Position numbers and translations under genes: made by a program. Positions 29,257-38,361 of a stretch of 64,000 nucleotides of DNA are shown here, one piece after another. The stretch spans positions 1-64,000 of the forward strand of contig NZ_VATK01000017.1 of the NCBI RefSeq assembly GCF_006546985.1, in the 5' to 3' direction. This DNA comes from Bacillus sp. 03113. GTDB lineage: Bacteria > Bacillota > Bacilli > Bacillales > Cytobacillaceae. Every line of letters starts with the position of its first letter. Within the stretch, counting starts at the first letter, position 1. The notes beneath the pieces were generated by a model that worked only from the letters and a program-made list of their open reading frames with translations, did not search any database and was not told the DNA's origin.

Positions 29257-29904
29257 GTGAACGTATATTTGATCATTATCCTTCGAACTTTATTTTTATA
29301 TGGACTCATATTATTGATTTTTCGTTTAATGGGAAAAAGGGAAATTGGATCTTTAAGTATATTAGACTTGGTCGTATTTATTATGATTGCTGAGTTGGCA
29401 GTTGTAGCAATTGAAGATCCAACGGATCAAATTCTTAATACGATTTTGCCAATGCTTTTATTAATGGGTGTTCAAATTTTTTTAGCATTATTGTCATTGA
29501 AAAGTAAGAGGATTAGAGATTTTTTAGATGGTAGACCAACCATAATTATTAATCAAGGAAAAATTGATGAGAAGGCAATGAAGGAACAAAGATATAATTT
29601 TGACGATTTACTTTTACAGCTAAGAGAGAAAAATATACGCAATTTATCTGATGTTGAATTCGCTATATTAGAACCATCAGGGAAATTATCTGTGTTTGAA
29701 AAAAGCAGAAGCCATAATAAAGGGATTATGGTTCCGCTCATTATTGATGGAATCATACAAGAAAAAAATTTAGAAAAAATCAATCAAACGAATCTCTGGC
29801 TACGTAGTCAACTTCGACAAAGAGGAATTAAACACCTAAAGCAGGTGTCCTTTTGCAGCTATCAAAATGGTGAGTTTTTTATCGATTTAATCGATAAAGA
29901 ATAA
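29257..29904 (+). CDS. DUF421 (YetF-type) membrane protein, YrbG-like
   Basis: The 215-aa protein has three N-terminal membrane helices (LIIILRTLFLYGLILLIF, ILDLVVFIMIAELAVVAI, ILPMLLLMGVQIFLALL) and a cytoplasmic DUF421 domain (GRPTIIINQGKI, FDDLLLQLREKNIRNLSDV). YetF-family proteins occur in several copies in Bacillus and some are linked to spore membranes; this one matches YrbG by position. The GTG at 29257 follows GGGGGAGAG. The preceding 218 nt hold no recognised element apart from the yrzE start region. Confidence 0.85.
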   Translation: MNVYLIIILRTLFLYGLILLIFRLMGKREIGSLSILDLVVFIMIAELAVVAIEDPTDQILNTILPMLLLMGVQIFLALLSLKSKRIRDFLDGRPTIIINQGKIDEKAMKEQRYNFDDLLLQLREKNIRNLSDVEFAILEPSGKLSVFEKSRSHNKGIMVPLIIDGIIQEKNLEKINQTNLWLRSQLRQRGIKHLKQVSFCSYQNGEFFIDLIDKE

Positions 29905-29910
29905 TACAGT

Positions 29911-29944
29911 TATCCTTCCGTTATTGCCTATTAGCGAAAGGATA
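29911..29944. terminator. Imperfect hairpin between convergent yrbG-like gene and spoVB
   Basis: TATCCTTCCGTTA (29911-29923) pairs with TAGCGAAAGGATA (29932-29944) with one mismatch and one G-U pair. It overlaps the spoVB stop codon. T- and A-runs are weak. Confidence 0.5.
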
Positions 29945-31493
29945 GTTTCGCTAAAAAATTCCCTATAAATGGTATTTTTAATAATTCATGTTTTTTAACT
30001 AACCCAAAAAGGATCGTTAAGAGGGAGTAAAACAAGGTCATAAAAATCGCAATAATAAATACTTTTTGAGCTAAAGAAAAGCTGGTCATATTCATGAGGT
30101 TTAATCGATGGCCAACCATCCCTGAAATGACAATGACAATGATCGTTTTTATATAGTCTCTCAAATAGAAGGTAAAAGAGATTTTCTTAATAACTGTTGC
30201 TAAATGTAGCATGGTAACAAGGACAAAACCAACGATAATACCTAAAGCTACGCCTATGATCCCTAAGCTTGGCTGGCTTGCTAGGACAAAAATAACCGCT
30301 ATTTTAACGATCGACCCGATTAAACTATTGATCATTGCAGCTCTAGCTAAATTAAGAGCTTGTAATGCAGCTTGAAGTGGTCCTTGATAATAACTAAAAA
30401 TAATAAACGGGGCAATAAGAGTGATAAAATAGGCTCCGTTCTTTGATCCATACATGATCTCCATAAGGGAATCGGAAAGGACATAAAGAACTACAGCAGC
30501 TAGTCCACCTGTAATAAACGTATATTTAAGAGCCTGCCGAAGTCTAAATTCTATTAATCTTTGGTTATTTTGCGAATTGGCCTCACTGATAGCAGGAACT
30601 AAAGAAGTTGATAGGGCATTTGTAAAAAATGAAGGAAGAAACAATAAAGGGAGTGCAAACCCCGTCAAAGCTCCGTATTGTTTTGTAGCTGTCACAGCAG
30701 TGACACCTGCAAGGTATAAGCTGTGTGAAACGACGATTGGTTCAAAAAACCATGCAATCGAACCGATCATTCTGCTTCCAGTAGTTGGCAATGCCACTTT
30801 CATTAACTCGGTAAGAGTTGATCTTCCTGAATGAATGTATTGGAAAAATTGTTTCCTGAGTCGGAAGCTTTTTTTCAATTTAAAGGCTGTTAATAGAAAA
30901 ATTAAAGAAGACAGCTCTCCGATAACGGAAGCAAGCATCGCTCCAGCAGCTGCATATTCTATTCCGTATGGTAAAAAGGCCTTTGTAAAAAAAGCGATTA
31001 ATGCAATTCTAATCAATTGTTCAATCATTTGAGAATAAGCAGCTGGCTTCATATTTTGCTTTCCTTGAAAATATCCTCTAATAACAGATGAAACAGCAAT
31101 GATTGGGATAATAGGTGTAATAACTAGTAAAGGCAAATAGGTTCTATCATCTGTGAATAAAGTTTTGGATAAATAAGGAGCAAGGAAGAAAAGAGCTGGT
31201 GTAAAAATGAAAGATAGTGTAATTGTAGTTGCTAAAGAAACGACTAATATCTTTTTTACTTTTCGATGATTTCCTTCTACTTGTGCTTCTGCAACATTTT
31301 TTGAAATGGCAACCGGAAGACCAAGCTGAGTAATGGTGATGACTAACATTAAGGTGGGGAAAGTCATCATAAACAAGCCTACTCCTTCTGCACCTATTAT
31401 TCGAGCAATGACAATCCGATTAATAAAGCCCATTATTCGAGTCACGAATCCTGCTGCTAATAAAACCATCGTTCCTTTTAGAAATGTAGACAT
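29931..31493 (-). CDS. spoVB: Stage V sporulation protein B (MOP/MATE-type flippase)
   Basis: SpoVB is a multi-spanning polysaccharide-exporter-superfamily protein needed for spore cortex synthesis, probably flipping lipid-linked precursors. The product is about 520 aa with roughly 14 predicted helices. The family start is clear (FLKGTMVLLAAGFVTRIMGF, then IGAEGVGLFMMTFPT). The ATG at 31493 is preferred; an in-frame GTG lies 9 nt upstream, and GAGAAGGTC precedes both. Divergent from comN. Confidence 0.93.
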   Translation of the reverse strand: MSTFLKGTMVLLAAGFVTRIMGFINRIVIARIIGAEGVGLFMMTFPTLMLVITITQLGLPVAISKNVAEAQVEGNHRKVKKILVVSLATTITLSFIFTPALFFLAPYLSKTLFTDDRTYLPLLVITPIIPIIAVSSVIRGYFQGKQNMKPAAYSQMIEQLIRIALIAFFTKAFLPYGIEYAAAGAMLASVIGELSSLIFLLTAFKLKKSFRLRKQFFQYIHSGRSTLTELMKVALPTTGSRMIGSIAWFFEPIVVSHSLYLAGVTAVTATKQYGALTGFALPLLFLPSFFTNALSTSLVPAISEANSQNNQRLIEFRLRQALKYTFITGGLAAVVLYVLSDSLMEIMYGSKNGAYFITLIAPFIIFSYYQGPLQAALQALNLARAAMINSLIGSIVKIAVIFVLASQPSLGIIGVALGIIVGFVLVTMLHLATVIKKISFTFYLRDYIKTIIVIVISGMVGHRLNLMNMTSFSLAQKVFIIAIFMTLFYSLLTILFGLVKKHELLKIPFIGNFLAKLSFR

Positions 31494-31613
31494 GCTATTC
31501 ACGACCTTCTCAAATCTGGCATTATCATTTACAATTATCTATATGCAGGACTGTGGACAAAGCATGACAAGGATTTTTTCGATTCTTAAAGATAATAGGG
31601 AGGGACTCTTGTA

Positions 31614-31910
31614 ATGGAAGCTGGGCATAAATATGATCATTTTCGAAAAGTGGTAGAACCAGCATTGCAAAGTAAGCTTGAGGAATTTCAGCTTTTGGGC
31701 TATAACACGATCACAGAGGATGAGCTTTGGAATTATTTAACGAAAAAAAAATGGCGAAAAGCAAAAGAAGAAATCAAACTTTTTGAAATTGTGCAAGACA
31801 TCATGATGGTAAAAGTGAGTGATTATCTTAACTTTGCTACAATCGAATCATATAAATCAGATGAGTTTTCGCTTGATAATGAGAAAGATCGACTGGAACT
31901 ATTAAAGTGA
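31614..31910 (+). CDS. comN: Post-transcriptional regulator ComN
   Basis: The 98-aa product matches ComN (formerly YrzD), encoded between spoVB and secDF in B. subtilis. There it promotes accumulation of comE mRNA and localises with DivIVA. Segments YDHFRKVVEPALQSKLEEF, WNYLTKKKWRK and VSDYLNFATIE are typical. GGGAGGGAC precedes the ATG. The role here is inferred from synteny and sequence. Confidence 0.87.
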   Translation: MEAGHKYDHFRKVVEPALQSKLEEFQLLGYNTITEDELWNYLTKKKWRKAKEEIKLFEIVQDIMMVKVSDYLNFATIESYKSDEFSLDNEKDRLELLK

Positions 31911-31981
31911 AATCTTTTTTTAGGCTGTTTTCTCAAAGTTTGTTGCTTTTGACATAAAAAAATTGGGAGAAACGTTTCGGA

Positions 31982-32098
31982 GCAGCCTGCATACACGTAG
32001 ACTCCTGTGGGAATGCGAGAAAGGCGAGACCCAGCAGGAGCGTATGCGATGAAGAGGCTTGACGCTCGCCCACGGAAAGCGAAGTGTATGCAGGCTGC
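31982..32098. repeat. Structured 117-bp Bacillus-type intergenic element with 15-bp terminal inverted repeats
   Basis: GCAGCCTGCATACAC (31982-31996) is repeated exactly in inverted form at 32084-32098. Inside are the phrases ACTCCTGTGGGAATGCGAGA, GGCGAGACCCAGCAGGAGCG and GCTCGCCCACGGAAAGCGA, which I recall from a widespread Bacillus non-coding repeat. CTCCTG/CAGGAG and GCTCGC/GCGA can form nested stems. It carries no ORF worth calling. It may be a MITE-like or REP-like element. Confidence 0.8.
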
Positions 32099-32169
32099 GC
32101 GTTTAAAAGCAATAATCTATACGAAAACAGTCCTTTTTTTAAAAGGATAAGAAAGTTTTCAGAACTCCG

Positions 32170-32443
32170 ACTGGTGTCTAGCTCCAGCGCCCAGCGACTA
32201 ATGTATTTCGCTCTCCTCCTTACGATAAGTCAACATCGAATCGCTTACGCTCTTCGTGTTTCCTTTATCTCATACATGAAAAAGTGGAAGCGACTTGCAC
32301 AGCCCCGACAAGCATAAGATGGACTGTGGCGTGGCGTAGTTTGCCACAGAACAGTACAGCTTATGACCTCGAGGGGCTAGGAGCCACAGCTAGATTAGGA
32401 GCGCTCCAGTCCATACGCCGCTAAACGGGCGCTTCCGCTTTTT
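32170..32443. repeat. Dispersed intergenic repeat, copy B (long, nested)
   Basis: It starts ACTGGTGTCTAGCTCCAGCG and ends GGGCGCTTCCGCTTTTT; the AGCGCC and GGGCGCT parts near the ends can pair. The interior contains the stretch ATCGAATCGCTTACGCTCTT shared with copy A. A second dyad, AGCCCCGACAAGCATAAGA to CTTATGACCTCGAGGGGCT, looks like an inserted element of the same broad class. Copy C shares both the start and the GATAAGTCAACATCGA part. Confidence 0.8.
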
Positions 32444-32574
32444 GTTCAATTGACAGCTAATCCAATCTGTTTCATAATGAGACTGTTGGATTTTTTGTGT
32501 TTAAAAACAAATTACAAAGCTAAACTAACTCGATGGATACGCGTTCTTTTTTACTAAGGGAGGAAAATTACATA

Positions 32575-34839
32575 ATGGTTAAGCGTAGTCGGATCGTTTC
32601 ATTTTTTCTGGTAATCCTTTTTATTGCCGGTTTAATGGGAGCGACAACGAAAAATGTTTTAAGCAATATTAAGCTGGGACTGGATCTTCAAGGTGGTTTT
32701 GAAGTTCTTTATAAAGTAGAACCTGCAATAAAAGGTCAAAAGATTGATAAAGAGACATTAGCAAGTGCTGCAGAAGCTCTTGATAGAAGGGTGAATGTAT
32801 TAGGTGTAAATGAGCCAAATATTCAAGTGGAAGGCAATAATAAAATCCGTGTCCAGCTTGCAGGAGTTAAGGATCAGGATAAGGCTCGCGAAATTCTGTC
32901 TACTCAAGCGAATTTAACCTTTCGTGATGTGAATGATCAACAAATGCTTGATGGATCAGATCTTGCTGAGGGTGGAGCGAAGCAAACATTTGATGAAAAT
33001 GGAAAACCTAGTGTTTCGATTAAATTAAAAAGTGCAAACAAATTCAAGGAAGTAACTCAGAAAATCGTTGATATGGGAGCTCCAAATAATCTTCTTGTTA
33101 TTTGGCTGGACTATCAAGAAGGGGATTCCTTCAAGCAGGAAGCAACGAAGAAGGATCCAAAATATTTATCAGCTCCACAAGTGAGACAAGTCTTTAATCA
33201 AAGCGATGTTTCCATTACAGGACAGTTTACGATTGAAGAGGCGAAAACGCTGGCTTCGTTACTAAATGCTGGAGCATTGCCAGTTAAGCTTCACGAAGAA
33301 TATTCAACCTCTGTTGGAGCAAAATTTGGGGCACAGGCCATGAACGAAACGATATATGCTGGCATTGTTGGGGTGGCGATCATCTTCTTATTTATGATTT
33401 TCTACTATCGTTTTCCTGGTTTTATTGCATCCGTAACTTTATGTATTTATATATTCTTAATCCTACTTTTATTTGATTGGATGAACGGAGTATTGACATT
33501 GCCTGGAATTGCAGCATTGATCCTAGGTGTTGGGATGGCTGTTGATGCCAACATCATTACGTATGAACGGATTAAAGAAGAAATAAAGGTAGGGAGATCG
33601 ATTAAATCTGCCTTTCAGGCGGGGAATCAAAACTCATTATCGACCATCTTTGATGCCAATCTTACAACCATCTTAACAGCTGCTGTGTTATTTTTTTACG
33701 GGACAAGCTCTGTAAAAGGCTTTGCGACCATGTTGATCATAAGTATCCTTGTTAGCTTTATAACAGCTGTTTATGGAACAAGGTTATTGCTTGGTTTGTG
33801 GGTGAATAGCAATCTCTTTAATAAAAAGCCAGGCTGGTTTGGCGTAAAGAAAAAAGCGATTCATGATATTAAAGAAAACTTCGATGCACACGACCTTCCT
33901 ACAAAGTTCGATCGCTTTGATTTTGTTAAGCATCGGAATAAATTTTTTGCGTTATCAATTGCTTTAACTATTGCTGGTATTGTTATACTGTCTGTTTTCC
34001 GTTTACATTTAGGCATTGATTTTTCAAGTGGGTCACGAATAGAAATTGCCTCTAATCATGCTTTAACGAAAAGTGAAATAGAAGAAGAATTTAATAAGTT
34101 AAATATGAACGCTGATGATATTGTCATTTCTGGTGACAAAAAAGATCGTGGAGTTGTCCGAGTTGTTGGCGCTTTGGACAAAAAAGAGATTGCCCAAATG
34201 CGTTCGCAATTTAATGAAAAATTTGGTTCAGAACCTAATATCAGCACCGTTTCTCCTACCGTAGGAAAAGAGTTAGCAAAGAATGCTTTTTATGCCGTTT
34301 TAATAGCTTCAATCGGGATCATTATTTACGTGACGGTTCGATTTGAAATATATATGGCACTTGCAGCCATTATTTCATTGCTTCATGATGCATTCTTTAT
34401 CATTATGTTCTTCAGTATTACGCGTTTGGAGGTTGACCTAACCTTTATCGCGGCAATATTAACGATTGTCGGTTATTCGATAAACGATACGATCGTAACG
34501 TTTGACCGTATGCGTGAAAATATGAAAAAGAAAAAACGTCTTAAAACGGTTGAAGATATTGCTGATGTTGTGAATACAAGTTTAAGACAAACGCTCGGGC
34601 GCTCAGTCAATACAGTGTTAACAGTAGTTATTACGGTTGTGGCAATTATTATCTTTGGAAGTGAATCGATACGTAACTTCTCAATCGCCTTACTCGTAGG
34701 ATTACTTACAGGTGTATATTCCTCTATATTTATAGCTGCTCAGCTATGGGTTGTATGGAAAAGAAAAGAATTGAAGAAAAAAGGGGTCATTATAACAGTC
34801 AAAGAAAAAAAGAAAGTTTCAGATGCCCCGCAAGTTTAA
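32575..34839 (+). CDS. secDF: Fused protein translocase subunit SecDF
   Basis: SecDF uses the proton gradient to help release translocated proteins. The 754-aa product is the SecD-SecF fusion typical of Bacillus. The SecD part has helix 1, LGLDLQGGFEVLYKVEP, the periplasmic P1 domain and GMAVDANIITYERIKEE. The SecF part starts near DRFDFVKHRNKFF and includes LGIDFSSGSRIEIA and GYSINDTIVTFDRMREN. The start is ATG 32575 after AAGGGAGGAAA; an upstream in-frame ATG (32533) lacks this signal. Terminator at 34846. Confidence 0.97.
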   Translation: MVKRSRIVSFFLVILFIAGLMGATTKNVLSNIKLGLDLQGGFEVLYKVEPAIKGQKIDKETLASAAEALDRRVNVLGVNEPNIQVEGNNKIRVQLAGVKDQDKAREILSTQANLTFRDVNDQQMLDGSDLAEGGAKQTFDENGKPSVSIKLKSANKFKEVTQKIVDMGAPNNLLVIWLDYQEGDSFKQEATKKDPKYLSAPQVRQVFNQSDVSITGQFTIEEAKTLASLLNAGALPVKLHEEYSTSVGAKFGAQAMNETIYAGIVGVAIIFLFMIFYYRFPGFIASVTLCIYIFLILLLFDWMNGVLTLPGIAALILGVGMAVDANIITYERIKEEIKVGRSIKSAFQAGNQNSLSTIFDANLTTILTAAVLFFYGTSSVKGFATMLIISILVSFITAVYGTRLLLGLWVNSNLFNKKPGWFGVKKKAIHDIKENFDAHDLPTKFDRFDFVKHRNKFFALSIALTIAGIVILSVFRLHLGIDFSSGSRIEIASNHALTKSEIEEEFNKLNMNADDIVISGDKKDRGVVRVVGALDKKEIAQMRSQFNEKFGSEPNISTVSPTVGKELAKNAFYAVLIASIGIIIYVTVRFEIYMALAAIISLLHDAFFIIMFFSITRLEVDLTFIAAILTIVGYSINDTIVTFDRMRENMKKKKRLKTVEDIADVVNTSLRQTLGRSVNTVLTVVITVVAIIIFGSESIRNFSIALLVGLLTGVYSSIFIAAQLWVVWKRKELKKKGVIITVKEKKKVSDAPQV

Positions 34840-34845
34840 CCCTAC

Positions 34846-34869
34846 CCGCAGGACTTCCTGCGGTTTTTT
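34846..34869 (+). terminator. Rho-independent terminator after secDF
   Basis: CCGCAGG, loop ACTT, CCTGCGG, then six Ts (34864-34869). Confidence 0.92.
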
Positions 34870-34934
34870 GATGCGGTAATTAGGCAGTTCCGCTTTTCGA
34901 TTTGTCTAATTGCAGGAGCCTTCTGCTTTTCGAT

Positions 34935-35058
34935 TGTCTAGCTACAGCGCCTAGCCCATGTGAATAATAACCCCATGCCTCTAAAAGTAAAAAATGCACT
35001 TTTTGAGTCATGAGAACATTTTTCTTCAGGGCGAATCAAGGCGCCTTCCGCTTTTCTT
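34935..35058. repeat. Dispersed intergenic repeat, copy D
   Basis: It starts TGTCTAGCTACAGCGCCTAG and ends AGGCGCCTTCCGCTTTTCTT, the same termini as copies B and C. The GCGCC/GGCGC ends can pair. Immediately upstream (34881-34934) are two shorter partial ends (TTCCGCTTTTCGATTTGTCTA and TTCTGCTTTTCGATTGTCTA in shifted copies), so several copies seem to have landed together between secDF and recJ. Confidence 0.78.
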
Positions 35059-35113
35059 AATTGAAAGCTTAGTATTCCTCTTGTATAATGAATGGGCTGA
35101 GAGGTGAAACGTA

Positions 35114-37477
35114 ATGCTGCGCTCAAAATCGCGTTGGATTGTTCGAGATACTGAAAAAAATCATATTGATCAACTTGTAAATGAATTGAAAATAACACCA
35201 CTTGTTGCTGCTTTGCTAGTAAACAGAGGGCTAACCTCCATTGACGATGCACGAGAGTTTTTATTTGATCATGAACAAACATTTCATGACCCTTATCTAC
35301 TCACAGATATGGAAAAGGCTGTTGCAAGAATTAGAAAAGCCATTGAGGATCAAGAGCAGATCCTAATTTTTGGAGACTATGATGCAGATGGTGTAACTAG
35401 CACGACAGTGTTGATGAAAACATTATTGGAATTAGGGGCAAATGTAGATTTTTACATACCGAATCGATTTACTGAAGGTTATGGGCCAAATGAAGGGGCC
35501 TTTACTCATGCTTTTGATATAGGAGTTCAGCTGATTATTACCGTTGATACTGGGATTGCGGCTGTGCATGAAGCGAAGGTTGCAAAGGATCTGGGGATGG
35601 ATTTAATTATTACCGATCATCATGAACCAGGCCCAATTCTTCCAGATGCCTTTGCCATTGTTCATCCAAAGCATCCAGACAGCGAATATCCTTTTAAAGA
35701 ATTAGCTGGGGTCGGGGTTTCGTTTAAATTATCACACGCTTTGTATGGAAAACTCCCTGAACATTTGCTTGAAATTGCCGCCATTGGTACGATTGCTGAC
35801 CTCGTTTCTCTAACAGGTGAAAATCGCTTGATTGCCAAAAAAGGGATTCAGAAGCTAAGAGGAACAGGAAATGTAGGGCTTAAACGGCTATTTCATGTAG
35901 CAAAAATAGACCAAGCTGAGCTTAATGAAGAAACGATCGGCTTCGGGATCGCTCCTCGGTTGAACGCCCCTGGAAGACTCGATCAAGCAGATCCTGCTGT
36001 CCAATTATTACTGACGGACGATATCTCAGAAGCAGAATCCATTGCTGATGAAATTGATCAAATAAATAAGGATAGACAAGCTATCGTTAATGAAATAACC
36101 GTAGAAGCTATTGCCGAAGTTGATCAGCATTTTCCCATTGATGAAAATGCAGTCTTAATTATTGGTAAAGAAGGCTGGAATGCAGGCGTCATTGGGATTG
36201 TAGCATCAAGGCTTGTGGAAAAATTTTACCGTCCGACGATTGTTTTAAGCTATGATCATGAAAAAGGGATCGCCAAAGGCTCAGCAAGAAGTATTGTCGG
36301 ATTTGATTTATTTCACAATTTGTCACAATGCAGAGACATTCTTCCGCATTTTGGCGGACATCCGATGGCAGCGGGAATGACATTAAAAATTGAGGACATA
36401 GAAGAGCTCAGATCAAGATTAAATCAACAAGCAAACGATATATTAACAGAAGAGGATTTTAAACGAATTACGTATTTGGATGCTGAGATAAACATAAAGG
36501 AAATTGATATCGCTTCGTTAGATGAGATGAATCAACTATCACCATACGGAACGGGCAATCCAAAACCAAAGGTGCTGATTCAAGGAGCAGGTATCGGTCA
36601 AATGAAAAAAATCGGTTCTAATCAAAATCATTTAAAGCTCGTATTAGAAAAAGAGAGCGCCTCACTCGATGGAGTCGGGTTTGGATTAGGTGATTTGTGT
36701 GATCAAATCGCTCCGGTTTCAAAGGTCTCAGTCATCGGTGAGCTTTCGATCAATGAATGGAATAATATTCGTAAACCGCAAATTTTCATTCAAGACGCAG
36801 CAGTGGAGACATGGCAGCTTTTTGATTTTCGAGGAAATCGAGTGGATAAATTGATCGAAGATGCTTCAGTGAAGGATGCAACTTGGGTTTTTTTCCAAGA
36901 AACACTAAGTTATGCATATCAGAATAAAATAAAAGGCAAATGTGAAGTCGTAAAAACGATGGAGGATGCAGTCTCCATTCAACTAGAAAAAGCTCAGGTC
37001 ATACTTGTTGATCTTCCTGCTAACCTTGATTTATTAAAACAAGTGGTAGCAGGGAAAAGTCCTGATCGAATCTATGCCTGCTTTTATAAAGAAGACAGTG
37101 CTTTTTTAAGCACGATGCCAACAAGGGATCATTTCAAATGGTACTATGCTTTCTTAGCTAAGAAGAGTCCTTTTAATCTGTCCCAGCATGGTAATGAGTT
37201 AGCGAAATATCGTGGCTGGAGCAAGGAAACAATTGACTTTATGTCGAGGGTGTTTTTTGAATTGGATTTTGTTACAATTGAAAATGGACTCATTTCTTTA
37301 AATAAACAAGCTCGTAAACGTGATTTAGATGAGTCTGTCTCTTATCAGAAAAAACAAAATCAGTTTAAGCTTGAAAAAGAATTAATATTTTCGTCCTATC
37401 AGCAATTAAAGAGCTGGTTTGACTTAGCGATAAATGATTCTGTGAAAATAGAAGGGGAAGTGGAAGAATGGATTTAA
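35114..37477 (+). CDS. recJ: Single-stranded-DNA-specific exonuclease RecJ
   Basis: RecJ is a 5'-3' exonuclease of RecF-pathway recombination and repair. The 787-aa product has DHH-family motifs [20 protein letters not shown] and ITDHHEPG. The DHHA1 region [11 protein letters not shown] and an OB-like domain follow. A long C-terminal extension typical of Firmicutes RecJ is present. The ATG at 35114 follows GAGAGGTGA. The end overlaps apt by 10 nt. Confidence 0.95.
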   Translation: MLRSKSRWIVRDTEKNHIDQLVNELKITPLVAALLVNRGLTSIDDAREFLFDHEQTFHDPYLLTDMEKAVARIRKAIEDQEQILIFGDYDADGVTSTTVLMKTLLELGANVDFYIPNRFTEGYGPNEGAFTHAFDIGVQLIITVDTGIAAVHEAKVAKDLGMDLIITDHHEPGPILPDAFAIVHPKHPDSEYPFKELAGVGVSFKLSHALYGKLPEHLLEIAAIGTIADLVSLTGENRLIAKKGIQKLRGTGNVGLKRLFHVAKIDQAELNEETIGFGIAPRLNAPGRLDQADPAVQLLLTDDISEAESIADEIDQINKDRQAIVNEITVEAIAEVDQHFPIDENAVLIIGKEGWNAGVIGIVASRLVEKFYRPTIVLSYDHEKGIAKGSARSIVGFDLFHNLSQCRDILPHFGGHPMAAGMTLKIEDIEELRSRLNQQANDILTEEDFKRITYLDAEINIKEIDIASLDEMNQLSPYGTGNPKPKVLIQGAGIGQMKKIGSNQNHLKLVLEKESASLDGVGFGLGDLCDQIAPVSKVSVIGELSINEWNNIRKPQIFIQDAAVETWQLFDFRGNRVDKLIEDASVKDATWVFFQETLSYAYQNKIKGKCEVVKTMEDAVSIQLEKAQVILVDLPANLDLLKQVVAGKSPDRIYACFYKEDSAFLSTMPTRDHFKWYYAFLAKKSPFNLSQHGNELAKYRGWSKETIDFMSRVFFELDFVTIENGLISLNKQARKRDLDESVSYQKKQNQFKLEKELIFSSYQQLKSWFDLAINDSVKIEGEVEEWI

Positions 37478-37980
37478 AGCAATACATTACGATTGTCGAG
37501 GATTGGCCAATCCCAGGTATACGCTTCAAGGATATTACAACATTAATGAATAACGGAGAAGCTTACCGGTATGCAACTAATCAAATTGTAGAATATGCTA
37601 AGGAAAAAGAGATCGATTTAGTAGTTGGTCCAGAGGCAAGGGGCTTTATCATTGGCTGTCCAGTTGCTTATTCTTTAGGAATTGGCTTTGCCCCTGTTCG
37701 TAAAGAAGGAAAACTGCCGCGTGAAACGATTAAGGCTGAGTATGGTCTGGAATATGGAAAAGATGTTTTGACCATGCATAAGGACGCTATTAAGCCAGGC
37801 CAGAAGGTTCTAATTACAGATGATTTGCTGGCAACAGGTGGTACCATTGAGGCTACCATTCAATTAGTCGAACAGCTTGGAGGAGTAGTAGCGGGCATCG
37901 CCTTCTTAATTGAGCTATCATTTTTAGAAGGCCGCAAAAAATTAGAGGGCTATGACGTATTAGCACTTATGGAATATTAA
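37468..37980 (+). CDS. apt: Adenine phosphoribosyltransferase
   Basis: Apt salvages adenine to AMP using PRPP in the cytoplasm. The 170-aa product shows the PRPP-binding motif [14 protein letters not shown], the flexible-loop region [14 protein letters not shown] and [11 protein letters not shown]. It overlaps the end of recJ, with GGGGAAGTGG as ribosome binding site. The recJ-apt-relA order is conserved, and purine salvage connects to the nucleotide pool sensed by RelA. A terminator follows at 38030. Confidence 0.97.
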   Translation: MDLKQYITIVEDWPIPGIRFKDITTLMNNGEAYRYATNQIVEYAKEKEIDLVVGPEARGFIIGCPVAYSLGIGFAPVRKEGKLPRETIKAEYGLEYGKDVLTMHKDAIKPGQKVLITDDLLATGGTIEATIQLVEQLGGVVAGIAFLIELSFLEGRKKLEGYDVLALMEY

Positions 37981-38029
37981 GAGGGTTCGTTTCTTAGTAA
38001 GCAAGTTTGATCACACGTTTTTAAGTCTG

Positions 38030-38056
38030 AAAAGAGCGCTGCTAGGCGCTCTTTTT
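38030..38056 (+). terminator. Rho-independent terminator after apt
   Basis: AAAAGAGCGC (38030-38039), loop TGCTAG, GCGCTCTTTT and a T-run to 38056. Confidence 0.9.
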
Positions 38057-38257
38057 GAATGCTGTATTTTTCAATAAATTGAAAAATAAATGACTTATTT
38101 CGACATTTTTTTATAGATTCAAGAAAATAACAATTAATTACTTTACATCCTAGCTTTTTTTTTCGATAATAGTAACAATTACTCTATTTAAATCAGCTCT
38201 TATCAATAATGCTTTAAGATATGATTCCTTTCTTTAAATATAACATTTGGAATATTC

Positions 38258-38286
38258 TTGTAAGTTTAGAACTGATTGTTTTTAAT
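38258..38286 (+). promoter_or_regulatory. Candidate relA promoter
   Basis: TTGTAA (38258-38263) and TTTAAT (38281-38286) are 17 nt apart. The surrounding 38057-38361 is very AT-rich and contains no other element I recognise. Confidence 0.45.
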
Positions 38287-38361
38287 AAAATAAACGAATT
38301 TGGTTTTTATCATAACATTTTAATGCTCATTCGTTTATAAATAATGACAAAAGGTGATTCC

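Noticed and set aside
29066-29260. Open frame of 64 codons before the YetF-like gene
   Set aside because: It starts next to the divergent YrzE-like gene and overlaps the ribosome binding site of the next gene; no family pattern.
32084-32317. Open frame of 77 codons upstream of secDF
   Set aside because: It runs through two non-coding repeats and has no ribosome binding site.
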